64,000 nucleotides of DNA, taken from the NCBI RefSeq assembly GCF_017873215.1, contig NZ_JAGGKA010000008.1, forward strand, positions 1 through 64,000, read 5' to 3'. The notes beneath the pieces were generated by a model. The model was not told the origin of the DNA. It ran no database searches and saw only the letters and a list, made by a program, of their open reading frames with translations. A program made the translations under genes and the position numbers. The DNA is from Clostridium tetanomorphum. GTDB lineage: Bacteria; Bacillota; Clostridia; Clostridiales; Clostridiaceae. Each line of letters starts with the position of its first letter. Position 1 is the first letter of the stretch. Positions 16,700 through 25,778 of the stretch are shown in pieces.

Positions 16700-17902
16700 C
16701 TATTCAAATTCTTTACTGTATTTCAATAAAAATAAAATGTCATTTTTTACAATCTTTTTTATTAAAGTTATTCTGATTATTAAAGTTATTATAAATAATA
16801 TAGATGCTTCAACTATTGTGATTAATGGAAATACAGATAAATTGTTAAAGCAAATAATAATATTAAATACGGATACTAAAGCAAATACTATTATTAATAA
16901 TTTATATAATGTATGACTATAAATAGAATATATATTATTTTCACTATATCCAAAAAATTTTAATACGCCTATGTCCTTTTGCTGAGATTTTAAATAATTT
17001 TTATAAGTTAAAACAATATAAATAATACTTAAAGTTATAATTATAATTAGAATAACATTATATAATATATTTGATTTAAACAAATCAACACCAAAATTTT
17101 CAAATGAATCGAAAGCATAAGTTATAGAAAAGTTACTATTCTTTAGCTTATTAACTACTGAATCTATATTATATATGTTTTCTATATATACAAAAGTTTT
17201 TTCTACATCAATAAAATCATATATTTCTTTACTACTAAGATCTATACTACTTTTATTATTGAACATTAGATTAAGGATTTTTAAAAATGTTTTTTGGTTT
17301 GAAAACATTATTGGAAGATTACCAGCACTAGTAAAGAAGAAACTTTCAATAATTTTATTTTTTATTAAATTTTTACTGCTTTTTACTTCATATGTTTTTT
17401 CGCTATATGTTTTAGAAATTACATCACCATTACTAGTAAACTCAATATTAGGAATAATTAATGGTATTTCATTCATAGCTAAATCAGAATATAAAACATC
17501 ATCACGTAATAAAAAATCATTATTCGTTATATATGAAAAGTTATCATCTAATGCATATATAATAATCCCTTTTTCATTTTTGGCATTTATAATACCACTA
17601 GACAGTTTAAATATAGAAGATACCTTATAATCTTCTTTACACTCTTTTAAAATGGCATTTATTTGTTCCAAATCTTTCTTTTTGAGTTTTTTAAAAGCAT
17701 TATTATCTATTTTACCTTCGATTTTAATTATATGGGAATTTTTGTTATTATAAAAATTTTTAGTATTATTAGAACGATTAAAAACATAGAAGAATAAATA
17801 TGATGAAATAATTATAAACATCAAAAAAAATATTAAAATCATTCTATAATAAGTTTTAATAGATTTTTTTATAATTATATTATTAATTTTATTGTATTTC
17901 AT
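16700..17902 (-). CDS. FtsX/MacB-like ABC transporter permease
   Basis: A membrane protein of about 400 residues. It has one N-terminal helix (near 20-45), a large extracytoplasmic domain of about 220 residues, and three helices in the last ~130 residues. This is the plan of FtsX/MacB permeases that work with a cytoplasmic ATPase to move lipoproteins, peptides or signals. The stretch KSQQKDIGVLKFFGYSENNI is the usual coupling-helix region between helices 2 and 3. ATG 17902 is preferred because the GAAAGG site is too close to ATG 17914. It is the last gene of the operon with its ATPase. Confidence 0.75.
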   Translation of the reverse strand: MKYNKINNIIIKKSIKTYYRMILIFFLMFIIISSYLFFYVFNRSNNTKNFYNNKNSHIIKIEGKIDNNAFKKLKKKDLEQINAILKECKEDYKVSSIFKLSSGIINAKNEKGIIIYALDDNFSYITNNDFLLRDDVLYSDLAMNEIPLIIPNIEFTSNGDVISKTYSEKTYEVKSSKNLIKNKIIESFFFTSAGNLPIMFSNQKTFLKILNLMFNNKSSIDLSSKEIYDFIDVEKTFVYIENIYNIDSVVNKLKNSNFSITYAFDSFENFGVDLFKSNILYNVILIIIITLSIIYIVLTYKNYLKSQQKDIGVLKFFGYSENNIYSIYSHTLYKLLIIVFALVSVFNIIICFNNLSVFPLITIVEASILFIITLIIRITLIKKIVKNDILFLLKYSKEFE

Positions 17903-18044
17903 ATTTATATCCATTCCTTTCGTTTGGACAAGACATTATGAAAAAATTCGGCCTTAATTTTCTTTTTTTGAAATTGGTAGCATATAAAGTGAGAAAAATC
18001 TTTTAAGACCATTATGATGTCATCATATGAATGGATAATTCTTG

Positions 18045-18671
18045 CTATTCTTTTTCATCTATTATAGCTCCATTCAACAGAACCAAATTTTTAGTTTTTG
18101 ATTTAAAATCAATATGACTATGACTAGATATTATTATTATTTTATTATTTAATAACTTATCTTCAATATATAAAATTATTTGATTAATACTATCTTCATC
18201 TAAGTTTGCAACTGGTTCATCTAGTAGTAACACATTGGATTTATTTAATGATAGTAGTAATAATTCCAATTTCCTTTTTTGGCCACCTGATAAGCAAGAA
18301 ACTTGTTTATTTAACAAATTACTTGAAAGCCCAATGTCATTAGTATTCTTAATAATAAATTCATTAAAATCTTTTTCATTGAATTGGTTATTTAAGATAT
18401 ATTTGATATAAATATTGTCTTTAACTGTTAAATTATTAAATAAAATTGTTTCTTGCATCATATAGGATATTTGAGCATCTTCCTTACAAATATCACCACT
18501 ATCGGGTTTTATGTATCCTGCTATTAAATTTAATAAAGTAGTCTTGCCAATACCACTTTTGCCCTTTATTAAATATACTCCATCATTGAAGCAGTAATTT
18601 AAATTCTCAAATATGGTAGTTTCACCATATTTTAAGAATACATTTTTTAAGGTTATATACACTTGATTCAC
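18045..18671 (-). CDS. ABC transporter ATP-binding protein
   Basis: A 208-residue ATPase with Walker A GKSGIGKTTLLNL, Q-loop SYMMQETILFNNLTV, signature LSGGQKRKLELL, Walker B NVLLLDEP and the switch His in SSHSH. The order and length match the LolD/MacB class, which pairs with FtsX-like permeases. The GTG start overlaps the TGA stop of the lipoprotein gene (GTGA), so translation is probably coupled. It drives the permease encoded next in the operon. Confidence 0.88.
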   Translation of the reverse strand: MNQVYITLKNVFLKYGETTIFENLNYCFNDGVYLIKGKSGIGKTTLLNLIAGYIKPDSGDICKEDAQISYMMQETILFNNLTVKDNIYIKYILNNQFNEKDFNEFIIKNTNDIGLSSNLLNKQVSCLSGGQKRKLELLLLSLNKSNVLLLDEPVANLDEDSINQIILYIEDKLLNNKIIIISSHSHIDFKSKTKNLVLLNGAIIDEKE

Positions 18672-19582
18672 TCTCCTATTGTCAACTTATATATATTATT
18701 ATTACAATATATATATAATAGATTATCTTTTACTTCAAAGTTAATAGGATATTTGAATTTATCGATTATTTTCTTAGTTTTTATATCCATTACACTACAA
18801 ATCATATCATTATTTGAGTCGGAGTACATTTGAATCAATAAGTTTTTTACAAAAAAGTTTTCATACTTTTTATCAAAGGATTGATCGTCATTAAAAATTT
18901 TATCCTTACTTGAAAAATATAATTTATTATCAATATTATATAGCTCTCGAGTTTCCAAATCACTTTTCACAATCTTTGCTTTTTTCTCTCCTTCATTGCT
19001 TAAATCTATAGAATAAACAGAGTAGCTTTCTTTATTAGGATTACATACAGTATAATACATAAAACCATTTATAATAATGCCAGATGTGATTAGATCATTT
19101 GTATTTAGTATAGTATGTATTTTATTGTTTTTATCAAACGTAAATATAGTACGCTTTATATTTTTAGTATTTTTCTCATCTTCGTACATGACATAATAGA
19201 AGTTATTATTATCATTAGCTAATGGAAAGAAACAATCATTATTATTATTTAAATCAAAAATTTTACGTATACTTTTTCTGTTCTCATCAACTTTTAATAA
19301 GACAAAACCATTTTCTATACTATGACCACTTACAACATACTTACTTTCATTATTAAATACATATTGGAATAAGTTGTCCTTTGGGTATAAAGGCCTCCAT
19401 TCACAACGATTTTTATCGTAAATTCCTAATTTTTCCTCAGGAATATTGTATAAAAAAATTTCGTTTTTATTTAATTCTTGATGGTTATATTGAATGGCAT
19501 TACTATTAACACTTTCATTATTACATGCTGAACATATAACAATGAAAAAAATAATAAAAAGAAAAAACAATTTTTTTTTCAT
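18668..19582 (-). CDS. Lipoprotein with beta-propeller-like body, hypothetical
   Basis: A lipoprotein of about 304 residues. ATG 19582 is chosen because GAGGA lies just upstream and it begins a proper signal peptide (MKKKLFFLFIIFF...) with lipobox VICSAC. The mature part has repeated four-strand blocks (for example NDNNNFYYVMYEDEKN and IDNKLYFSSKDKI), like DUF5050/propeller proteins. It would sit on the outer face of the membrane. The stop overlaps the ATPase start, so it is part of the operon. Its role is unknown; it may be a sensor or chaperone for the secreted protein. Confidence 0.65.
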   Translation of the reverse strand: MKKKLFFLFIIFFIVICSACNNESVNSNAIQYNHQELNKNEIFLYNIPEEKLGIYDKNRCEWRPLYPKDNLFQYVFNNESKYVVSGHSIENGFVLLKVDENRKSIRKIFDLNNNNDCFFPLANDNNNFYYVMYEDEKNTKNIKRTIFTFDKNNKIHTILNTNDLITSGIIINGFMYYTVCNPNKESYSVYSIDLSNEGEKKAKIVKSDLETRELYNIDNKLYFSSKDKIFNDDQSFDKKYENFFVKNLLIQMYSDSNNDMICSVMDIKTKKIIDKFKYPINFEVKDNLLYIYCNNNIYKLTIGE

Positions 19583-19702
19583 AAACAAATCCTCTTTAAT
19601 ATAAAAATAATATACAGGCATATTATTTTTAAATTGCATTTATTTTTGTATTAACATATTTTATACATGAAAATTATTTTGCCTGAAAGCAAGAAACTTA
19701 AA

Positions 19703-20350
19703 TTAGCAACCTGACTGTAAGCTATATGGTTTAGCATCGCCTCTTAATTTTAGCTTTGATGTATGAACTATACTTACTTCGTATTGATATAAATCTCTGT
19801 CAGGAGAAACTGTAAAATTAGATTGTTCATAAGTTGCTTTAGTTCCATTTGTGTTTGTCCATGTTTTTTTAGGTGATGTAACATTTTGCCATGTAGATGA
19901 TACACCTGCTGATATTGAACTACTACTGCCAAGTGTTGTATTTAATGTCAATGTTGCTGAGCTTCTTAATTTTGCAGTGGTATACCATTCTGAAGATATT
20001 TTTTCAACTGTAGAATTGCCATCGTATTTGGAATAGATATAATAACGGAAGCTTCTTACATTACCACTTAAATCTCCATATCTTTGTCTTTCTGCATGGG
20101 AATATAGTTTTCCACGATCTGCGGTAGGGATTGGAGAAGGATCAGAAAAATAATAGTATTCATCACTTCTTGGTACTATTTTTATCGTTCCATCGTAACC
20201 ATCAGAAGACTCTCCTGTATCCTCAACAGAACCTTCTTTACTTGTAACAATTGTATTGTTAGTATCCAAGATTTCATCTTCTGCATAAACATTAAATGGC
20301 ATAAGTAATAATAATGAACTAAGTACTACACTGAATATTTTTCTTTTCAA
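19703..20350 (-). CDS. Secreted protein of unknown family, possible bacteriocin-like effector
   Basis: A 215-residue exported protein with a signal peptide (MKRKIFSVVLSSLLLLMPFN, cleaved after VYA). A Ser/Thr-rich mature part follows, with alternating polar and hydrophobic strands (LRSSATLTLNTTLGSSSSIS) and a final Cys. No enzymatic motif is visible. It starts at TTG with GAAGGG upstream and is first in an operon with a lipoprotein, an ATPase and an FtsX-like permease. That order recalls loci of secreted bacteriocins with an ABC immunity pump, but I cannot match it to lactococcin 972 or another named family. Confidence 0.6.
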   Translation of the reverse strand: MKRKIFSVVLSSLLLLMPFNVYAEDEILDTNNTIVTSKEGSVEDTGESSDGYDGTIKIVPRSDEYYYFSDPSPIPTADRGKLYSHAERQRYGDLSGNVRSFRYYIYSKYDGNSTVEKISSEWYTTAKLRSSATLTLNTTLGSSSSISAGVSSTWQNVTSPKKTWTNTNGTKATYEQSNFTVSPDRDLYQYEVSIVHTSKLKLRGDAKPYSLQSGC

Positions 20351-20731
20351 AATTTACACAACCCTTCTAATTAACTTTATGCAATTTAAATAATATGCCT
20401 GTCTGTATTGTATATAATAACATAGAATTAACATTATTACAAATTATACAAAATTATAAAAAATATACCATATAAATATGATTGTGTTGAGGAAGAGGAA
20501 ATTTATTTTGAAGTATAAATGAAATTCACTATGAAATAGGTGTTAGCAGAATTGTTATTTAAACTACATAATAGTTTCATTTTATAAAAGGGATAGGAGG
20601 GATAATCTTTAGCTAATTCCAATTTTCTTATTTATCATTTTAATTGTATATGCACTTTCATAAGCTACCTAATTAAAGAAACATCAATAACTTAAAATAT
20701 TCTACATTATTCCAGGAAAGATAAAGCAAAC
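20351..20731. other. Intergenic region between divergent transcripts
   Basis: No gene is visible. TATATAATA near 20410 could belong to the promoter of the minus-strand operon. The right part is AT-rich with no clear structure until the toxin promoter at 20732. Confidence 0.4.
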
Positions 20732-20760
20732 TTGACATTAATATATAGAATTATTAAAAT
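20732..20760 (+). promoter_or_regulatory. Toxin locus 2 promoter
   Basis: TTGACA (20732-20737), 17 bp, TAAAAT (20755-20760). The same arrangement is kept at 53435-53463 before the locus-3 toxin. A conserved ~100-base untranslated leader follows in both. Confidence 0.65.
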
Positions 20761-20860
20761 AAAGAAAGTATATTGATATTAATGTAAAAAATAGATATAT
20801 ATTGTCAATTGTATTAATATTGAAATACAATAAAGCAAATGAGTATATAGGAGAATATGG

Positions 20861-22591
20861 ATGGATTTTCAGTTAGACATTGGTGAATTAACTAATACAA
20901 TAAATGAATATGAAAACTTTACAAAGATACTATCAGAACAAAAAGAAAATATTAATAAAGCAGTTAAAGAACTTACTGACTTAGGATGGTCAGGTGAAGC
21001 AAAAGATAAATTTTTAGAAAATCATATGAAAAAGCAGGAGTTTTATACAAAGCTAGAAGAAGATATAAAATATATGAAAAGTGCTTTAGAAAATGGTGAA
21101 AAACCAAAAGCAGTTCAATTAAAAAAGCGTAGCGAGGATTTTGAAAACTGTATAAAGAGGAGTGGAGGAGCAGCCCTTACAAGTGACGATATGGGAGTTA
21201 TTTCACTTCAATATGGGGGACAATTTCCAATAAATAATAATGTCAATGAATGTACAAACGATTATTATAGAAGGATGAATTCTAAATTTGAAGAAATACT
21301 AAGTTTGGTAAATAGTCTAACTTTTACATCATTTCCCATTACAGGGGATGTTTTAAATGCAGAAAACTCACTTAGAGATCAAACAATGAGTTTGACAGAG
21401 TTTAATAATTCATTTAATGTATATTGTAGTGGCGTAAGAGCTATGGAAGACAATATATGTTCAGTATTTGGAAAAATATCTGGAGTAACTGAAGGAATAT
21501 CTAAGTTTAGAGATGTTTCTATTATTTCAGAAAATGGACAAGTAGATAAAAATGAAGTAAGACAATTAATGTTGAAAAATCCTAATAATTTGACTAATGA
21601 GGAAAAAGAGCTATTATCATATGTAGAAAAAGTATTAGGTAAAGATGAGTATGTTGAATTAAAAAAGTTAGCAATGAAGGAAAATAATGATTCGAGTTTT
21701 TGGGAACCGGTATGGGATTTTGAAGAAGGTGTAGATAATTTCTTAGCACAACATTTCAATAATCCTTTTGGGAAGTTTATGAGTAGGATTTCTATAACAG
21801 CAGGAAATGTGGTAACTTGTGGCAATGGTTCAAAAGAAGTAGCTGATACTGGAAGTCCAGCAGCTGATAAAATTGCTGATATAATAGGTGTATGTGGTGG
21901 AGTTTTATTTAACCCAGAAGCTGGACTTGAAGGTTCAATAGGCATGGTAAACGGGGTTAAAGGCTTTCATGGTTTTTTAGCAAGAAAAATTGAAAATATA
22001 GGATGCAAAGCAAAATATAGTTTTGAAGATATGGGACAGTACATAAGGTCAGTATTATATGAACAACATCAATATGCATTACCTAATGGAGGAAAAATAA
22101 ATACTTCAGAAGATTTGTTTAAGTTTGCTAAAGGTGAAGGTAAGGGAGCGGGTAAAGCTGTTGAGTTAACTGCAAAAGATATTCCAAGCGCCAAAAGTGG
22201 GCAATTTAATCAGTTTTTTAATTCATTAACTACTGAAGAATTAGATGAGCTATGGAAAAATAAAAGCATAAGAAAGAAAATAGAGAGAGAGTTAAGAGCA
22301 CCAGGAGGATTACATGAGTGGCATTTAGTATCACAAGCACCAAAATTCAAATATTGGGATGTAAGTGCTGAACAAATAAAAGATTTGAGGTCTGTAATTT
22401 CCGATGTTAAATTTAAAAATCCTAGTGGTCAACATGGAGGATTAGGGTCAACTAAAGCACATAATGAGTTAATAAGTATAATTGAGTCATCAAATGATTA
22501 CAATTCATTTATAAGAAGATTAAATAACTGGGCTAATTATAGATTAGAAGGTGGAATAAATTCATTACCAGAAGGATTAAGATTAAAGTAG
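20861..22591 (+). CDS. Intact WXG100-type polymorphic toxin with HEWH-type C-terminal domain
   Basis: A 576-residue protein. Residues 1-~100 form a WXG100 helical hairpin (W43-S-G45) expected to direct export by a type VII system. Residues ~120-425 are a shared body with middle module type 1. Residues ~428-576 form the variable tip, with GGLHEWHLVSQAPKFKYW near 482-499 and ending GGINSLPEGLRL. The paired His around Trp suggests a metal-dependent nuclease, but the family is not certain. RBS AGGAGA with ATG 20861. The next gene, 21 bases downstream, is an Imm22-like immunity gene. The first ~240 residues nearly equal those of the locus-3 toxin. Confidence 0.82.
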   Translation: MDFQLDIGELTNTINEYENFTKILSEQKENINKAVKELTDLGWSGEAKDKFLENHMKKQEFYTKLEEDIKYMKSALENGEKPKAVQLKKRSEDFENCIKRSGGAALTSDDMGVISLQYGGQFPINNNVNECTNDYYRRMNSKFEEILSLVNSLTFTSFPITGDVLNAENSLRDQTMSLTEFNNSFNVYCSGVRAMEDNICSVFGKISGVTEGISKFRDVSIISENGQVDKNEVRQLMLKNPNNLTNEEKELLSYVEKVLGKDEYVELKKLAMKENNDSSFWEPVWDFEEGVDNFLAQHFNNPFGKFMSRISITAGNVVTCGNGSKEVADTGSPAADKIADIIGVCGGVLFNPEAGLEGSIGMVNGVKGFHGFLARKIENIGCKAKYSFEDMGQYIRSVLYEQHQYALPNGGKINTSEDLFKFAKGEGKGAGKAVELTAKDIPSAKSGQFNQFFNSLTTEELDELWKNKSIRKKIERELRAPGGLHEWHLVSQAPKFKYWDVSAEQIKDLRSVISDVKFKNPSGQHGGLGSTKAHNELISIIESSNDYNSFIRRLNNWANYRLEGGINSLPEGLRLK

Positions 22592-22612
22592 ATTAGAGAG
22601 GAGAAAATAAGT

Positions 22613-23005
22613 ATGGAAAAAGAAGGCGTAGTTTCATTATGGATAGGAAATACTAAGTCAAATAAATTTTTAAATGACTATATGGAAATGAAATATACAG
22701 AAGAAGGAGAATGGGAACCATCAGAATTTTTAAATGACTTTAATATTGACATGGATGATGTTGAAGAAGACTTCATTGAAAAAGTAAGATATGAAGAAGT
22801 AAGTGATGATTTAGAGTGTTTGCTGTCAGGATGTTCATATGAAGATGTTGTTATACCAAATATAAAAAAGAATGTAGGAAATATAGGGGGAAAAAATATT
22901 AATACAGTGATTTTAGTTTATAACTTAGAATATTCTGGTGACAAGGTAACTGTAAATAACGGTACATATAGTATGGAGTATATATGTACTGTAGAATATC
23001 AATAA
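22613..23005 (+). CDS. Imm22-like immunity protein
   Basis: A 130-residue acidic protein with the pattern VVSLWIGNTKSNKFLNDYME, then EWEPSEFLNDFNIDMDDVEEDF, which matches what I know of the immunity-22 family (xSLWxGNxxS...PSxFxxDFxI...D). Such proteins bind and block the toxin encoded just upstream. It begins 21 bases after the toxin stop with GAGAGGAG, so the pair is co-transcribed. It stays in the cytoplasm (no signal peptide). Confidence 0.8.
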   Translation: MEKEGVVSLWIGNTKSNKFLNDYMEMKYTEEGEWEPSEFLNDFNIDMDDVEEDFIEKVRYEEVSDDLECLLSGCSYEDVVIPNIKKNVGNIGGKNINTVILVYNLEYSGDKVTVNNGTYSMEYICTVEYQ

Positions 23006-23161
23006 AACTCAACACAAAATTAGTTAATATTTAACTGCATAAAATTAATAATAAAATAAATATAATAAATTTAATAAAAGAATTTAAGTAATTGAATGTA
23101 TAATTATCATAATGCAGTAAGATGTAACAAAAGTAAAAACTAAATACAGCAAAGAAGCAGT

Positions 23162-23200
23162 AAAGGCTAACGTTAAAAAAGGCGTTAGCCTTTTTTTATG
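23162..23200 (+). terminator. Terminator after toxin locus 2
   Basis: AAAGGCTAACG (23162-23172) pairs with CGTTAGCCTTT (23183-23193), followed by a run of T. It separates the intact locus from the degenerate cassettes downstream. Confidence 0.85.
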
Positions 23201-23204
23201 TATA

Positions 23205-23262
23205 AAAGGCAAGCTCGCTTACATCTGGCAAAGGGGTCAGACCCTACCCGAAACACTTCAAT
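23205..23262. other. Foreign joint sequence with GGGTCAGACCC palindrome
   Basis: A more GC-rich stretch containing GGGGTCAGACCCTACCC lies directly at the point where homology to the toxin gene begins (CACTTCAATATGG). It marks the broken left end of the cassette and looks like a scar of a small mobile element. The element type cannot be decided from this stretch. Confidence 0.4.
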
Positions 23263-23324
23263 ATGGAGGACAATTTCCAATAAATAATAATGTTAATGAA
23301 TGTACAAACGATTATTATAGAAGG

Positions 23325-23909
23325 ATGAATTCTAAATTTGAAGAAATACTAAGTTTGGTAAATAGTCTAACTTTTACATCATTTCCCATTACAGGGGATG
23401 TTTTAAATGCAGAAAACTCACTTAGAGATCAAACAATGAGTTTGACAGAGTTTAATAATTCATTTAACGTATATTGTAGTGGCGTAAGAGCTATGGAAGA
23501 CAATATATGTTCAGTATTTGGAAAAATATCTGGAGTAACTGAAGGAATATCTAAATTTAGAGATGTTTCTATTATTTCAGAAAATGGACAAGTAGATAAA
23601 AATGAAGTAAGACAATTAATGTTAAAAAATCCAGGAGAGTTAACAGCAGAAGAAAAGCAAATACTAGAATATGCAAAAATTGTTTTAGGAGAAGATGAAT
23701 ATAAGAAAATAAAAGAAACTGTATTTACATATGAAGAAGCAGGGAAATACATTAAATGTAATATTCTAGGAATTTATGTAGGACTTAAGACATATTTTGC
23801 AAATGAGATATCTAATTTGCCTAAGCAAATAGTTTATCCGATGACTACCCACTCTAATACTTCCATCTTTTTCAAAGTTGGAGTAAAGAGTGGCTATGTC
23901 CCTGGATAA
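23325..23909 (+). pseudogene. Toxin body fragment without WXG domain, interrupted by small mobile element
   Basis: Homology to the locus-3 toxin begins at 23263 (codon ~116) and continues through middle module type 2. The frame then enters an inserted ~110-bp element at 23838 and stops at a TAA inside it. Removing the insertion would join KQIVY to KKDGYTYIYDLIEC, as in the uninterrupted gene at 54489. The N-terminal export domain is missing and there is no promoter, so this is a disrupted cassette rather than a working toxin. Confidence 0.75.
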
Positions 23910-23948
23910 CGAGTTCTAAGGAGTAAAACTCCTAAGAACTCTGTTTAT
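23838..23948 (+). mobile_element. 111-bp palindromic element inserted after TTTAT (PATE/IS605-like)
   Basis: The element starts CCGATGACTACCCACTC directly after TTTAT and ends CTCTGTTTAT. The left part has CCACTCT pairing with AGAGTGG. The right part is the hairpin GAGTTCTAAGGAGT-AAA-ACTCCTAAGAACTC. The uninterrupted gene at 54482-54490 shows the empty site. Insertion after a fixed pentanucleotide, hairpins at the ends, no inverted terminal repeats and no transposase fit non-autonomous relatives of IS200/IS605. Confidence 0.7.
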
Positions 23949-24053
23949 AAAAAAGATGGATATACTTATATTTACGATTTAATAGAATGTCCTCCACCTA
24001 CATTTTATGGGGTAGAACTTCCTAATGATGATATAGTAACAAAAGATGGTGGA

Positions 24054-24560
24054 GTGATTAGCAATAAATTATATGGTTATAAACTTGTTTATACTAATGA
24101 ACCAGTGGTATTAACAGGGACTGTTTCCGTTTCGCCTATAAAGTGGAAAGGTAAAGCTAAAATTATTAAAGGTAGAGGTAGTGTAGTTAAGGCTAGCTAC
24201 GAGAAGTCAATAGATTTTTCAAATGTTAAAGTTAAAGATTTTATTGATAACCCTAAAATTTTCAAGGGGAAATCAGCTAAAGAAATAGCACAAATGTTAG
24301 AAGAATCAGGATATGAAGTAGAAGTTGTTGCGTCTAAAAGATCAAGATCAGGAGCTCAAATTATAAAAATTAAAAATTCAGGGGAAGGAAAAAATATTTC
24401 ACAAGTTCAAGTTTCATCAGGTGGAGGCAGGCATGGTGAAAATCCATATGTAAAAGTCAGCACAACTGATGAAGGAAGAATAAAAATTATAGATGGTCCA
24501 GAAAGTACATACAAAACAAATGGAGATGAAAAATCAACAATTATTTTTACAGAGGAGTGA
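24054..24560 (+). pseudogene. Displaced toxin C-terminus (module type 2 plus variable tip)
   Basis: The homologous frame runs from 23949 to 24560. The first part is the shared type-2 module ending KWKGKAKIIKGRG. The tip (~125 residues) reads FKGKSAKEIAQMLEESGYEVEVVASKRSRSG, then IKIKNSGEGKNISQVQVSSGGGRHG. This tip type appears in other Firmicutes polymorphic toxins as a putative nuclease, with the GGGRHG loop likely functional. Only an internal ATG (24054) is available. The tip itself has no stop codon or frameshift, so it could be recovered by recombination into an intact locus. Confidence 0.6.
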
Positions 24561-25006
24561 TAATTATTAATAATATAATAATACCAATGATAGGTGTTGG
24601 TAAATATAAGTTAAACAGTTGCATAAAAGAGTATTATAATGATATAAAAAAGTATTCAATTGAAAAAGATATGTTATTAATAGGAGAGTTTATAATAAGA
24701 TATAATATCAATAATAAACTTTATCTATTTTTCAATATTAATAATGGGAAACTATTCAAGATAAGTATATTAAATAATGATATAGGACAAATGGAGAATG
24801 GAATATGTATAGGAATGCATATTAATGAAGTATTAAGAATTGAACCACAACTTACTTATGATGATTTTGAAGAGATATATAGTATGAAAGGTGTTGCAAT
24901 CGAAACAAATCCATGTAATGATACGGTGGAATGTATTACAATATATATTGAGTATAATGAGGATTTGCAAGATGAATGTGAAAAATTTGAAAAAGGTGAA
25001 TGGTAA
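24557..25006 (+). CDS. Candidate immunity protein for the displaced tip
   Basis: A 149-residue protein starting at a GTG that overlaps the TGA of the tip (GAGGAGTGATA), with the toxin codons GAGGAG serving as its ribosome binding site. The sequence is strand-rich and acidic (ICIGMHINEVLRIEP, DDFEEIYSMKG) without signal peptide. I recognise no family. Tight coupling to a toxin tip is the reason to call it immunity; it appears intact. Confidence 0.55.
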   Translation: MIIINNIIIPMIGVGKYKLNSCIKEYYNDIKKYSIEKDMLLIGEFIIRYNINNKLYLFFNINNGKLFKISILNNDIGQMENGICIGMHINEVLRIEPQLTYDDFEEIYSMKGVAIETNPCNDTVECITIYIEYNEDLQDECEKFEKGEW

Positions 25007-25051
25007 TAATAGTTTATACTAGTAAAATATGTATAAAAATTTTTGATAAAA

Positions 25052-25261
25052 ATGAAATTTCAAAATATAAAAAGAACAATTTTTTCTAATACTATTTATA
25101 AAATTCAGTATGGGAAATTTGGTAACTTTATAAAGAAGACCAGTAATGAATTATATGACTATTTAGATTTAAACCAGTATATTATAATCACGATAAATTA
25201 TGTAATAGAAGTAATATCCCAGTGGGGACCGAGCATTGAAGTACTAAAAAATAAAGTATAA
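25052..25261 (+). CDS. Small hypothetical protein, probably a remnant
   Basis: A 69-residue frame with basic and aromatic residues (KFQNIKRTIFSNTIYKIQYG) and no recognised domain. ATG 25052 is chosen over the in-frame TTG 25043; no good ribosome binding site is present. It lies between two broken toxin cassettes and may be the tail of another immunity gene. Confidence 0.3.
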   Translation: MKFQNIKRTIFSNTIYKIQYGKFGNFIKKTSNELYDYLDLNQYIIITINYVIEVISQWGPSIEVLKNKV

Positions 25262-25634
25262 ACTATAATAAAATCTTGTATTTTAATATCTAATTTTTTG
25301 ATATTAAGATTGATTGATATTATTTGAATTCAGGTAAAGAGTACAACTATAACTTATTATGTAATATTAATAATGCAATGAAAATGTGAAATGAACTAGC
25401 TGAAATTTAAGTAGGCTGGTTTATTATTTTTTAGTAGTTAACATATGCAAGTAGCTAATAAAGGATTTACTAGCTAATTAACCCTAGATCCTTTTGGGAA
25501 GTTTATGAGTAGGATTTCTATAACAGCAGGAAATGTGGTAACTTGTGGCAATGGTTCAAAAGAAGTATTTGATACTGGAAGTCCAGTAGCTAATCAAATT
25601 GCTGATATAATAGGTGTATGTGGTGGAGTTTTAT

Positions 25635-25743
25635 CCGATGACTACCCACTCTAATACTGGTCTTTTTCAAAGTGGGAGTAAAGAGTGGGGACGTCCCTGG
25701 ATAACGATTTCTAAGGAGTAAAACTCCGAAGAACTCTGTTTAT
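25635..25743 (+). mobile_element. 109-bp copy of the TTTAT-targeted palindromic element
   Basis: It starts CCGATGACTACCCACTC after TTTAT and ends CTCTGTTTAT. The intact toxin gene (21903-21912) shows the empty site GTTTTATTTAACCC. It differs from the other copies at several places, which points to an older or separate insertion. It shifts the toxin reading frame. Confidence 0.7.
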
Positions 25744-25778
25744 TTAACCCAGAAGCTGGACTTGAAGGTTCAATAGGC

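Noticed and set aside
18668-20350. Assignment of the secreted protein to the lactococcin 972 family
   Set aside because: The neighbourhood is similar, but the protein is too long and no diagnostic residues of that family were recognised.
21379-21945. 188-codon minus-strand frame inside the locus-2 toxin, with similar ones at 11423, 23429 and 54082
   Set aside because: It is the mirror of a conserved plus-strand coding region, has no ribosome binding site and shows a Ser/Leu-rich composition typical of antisense shadows.
23833-23948. TTTAT on both sides read as a 5-bp target duplication of a DDE transposon/MITE
   Set aside because: The ends have no inverted terminal repeats and the hairpins sit inside. 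TTTAT fits better as fixed cleavage sites of a single-strand (IS605-type) mechanism, one of them belonging to the element.
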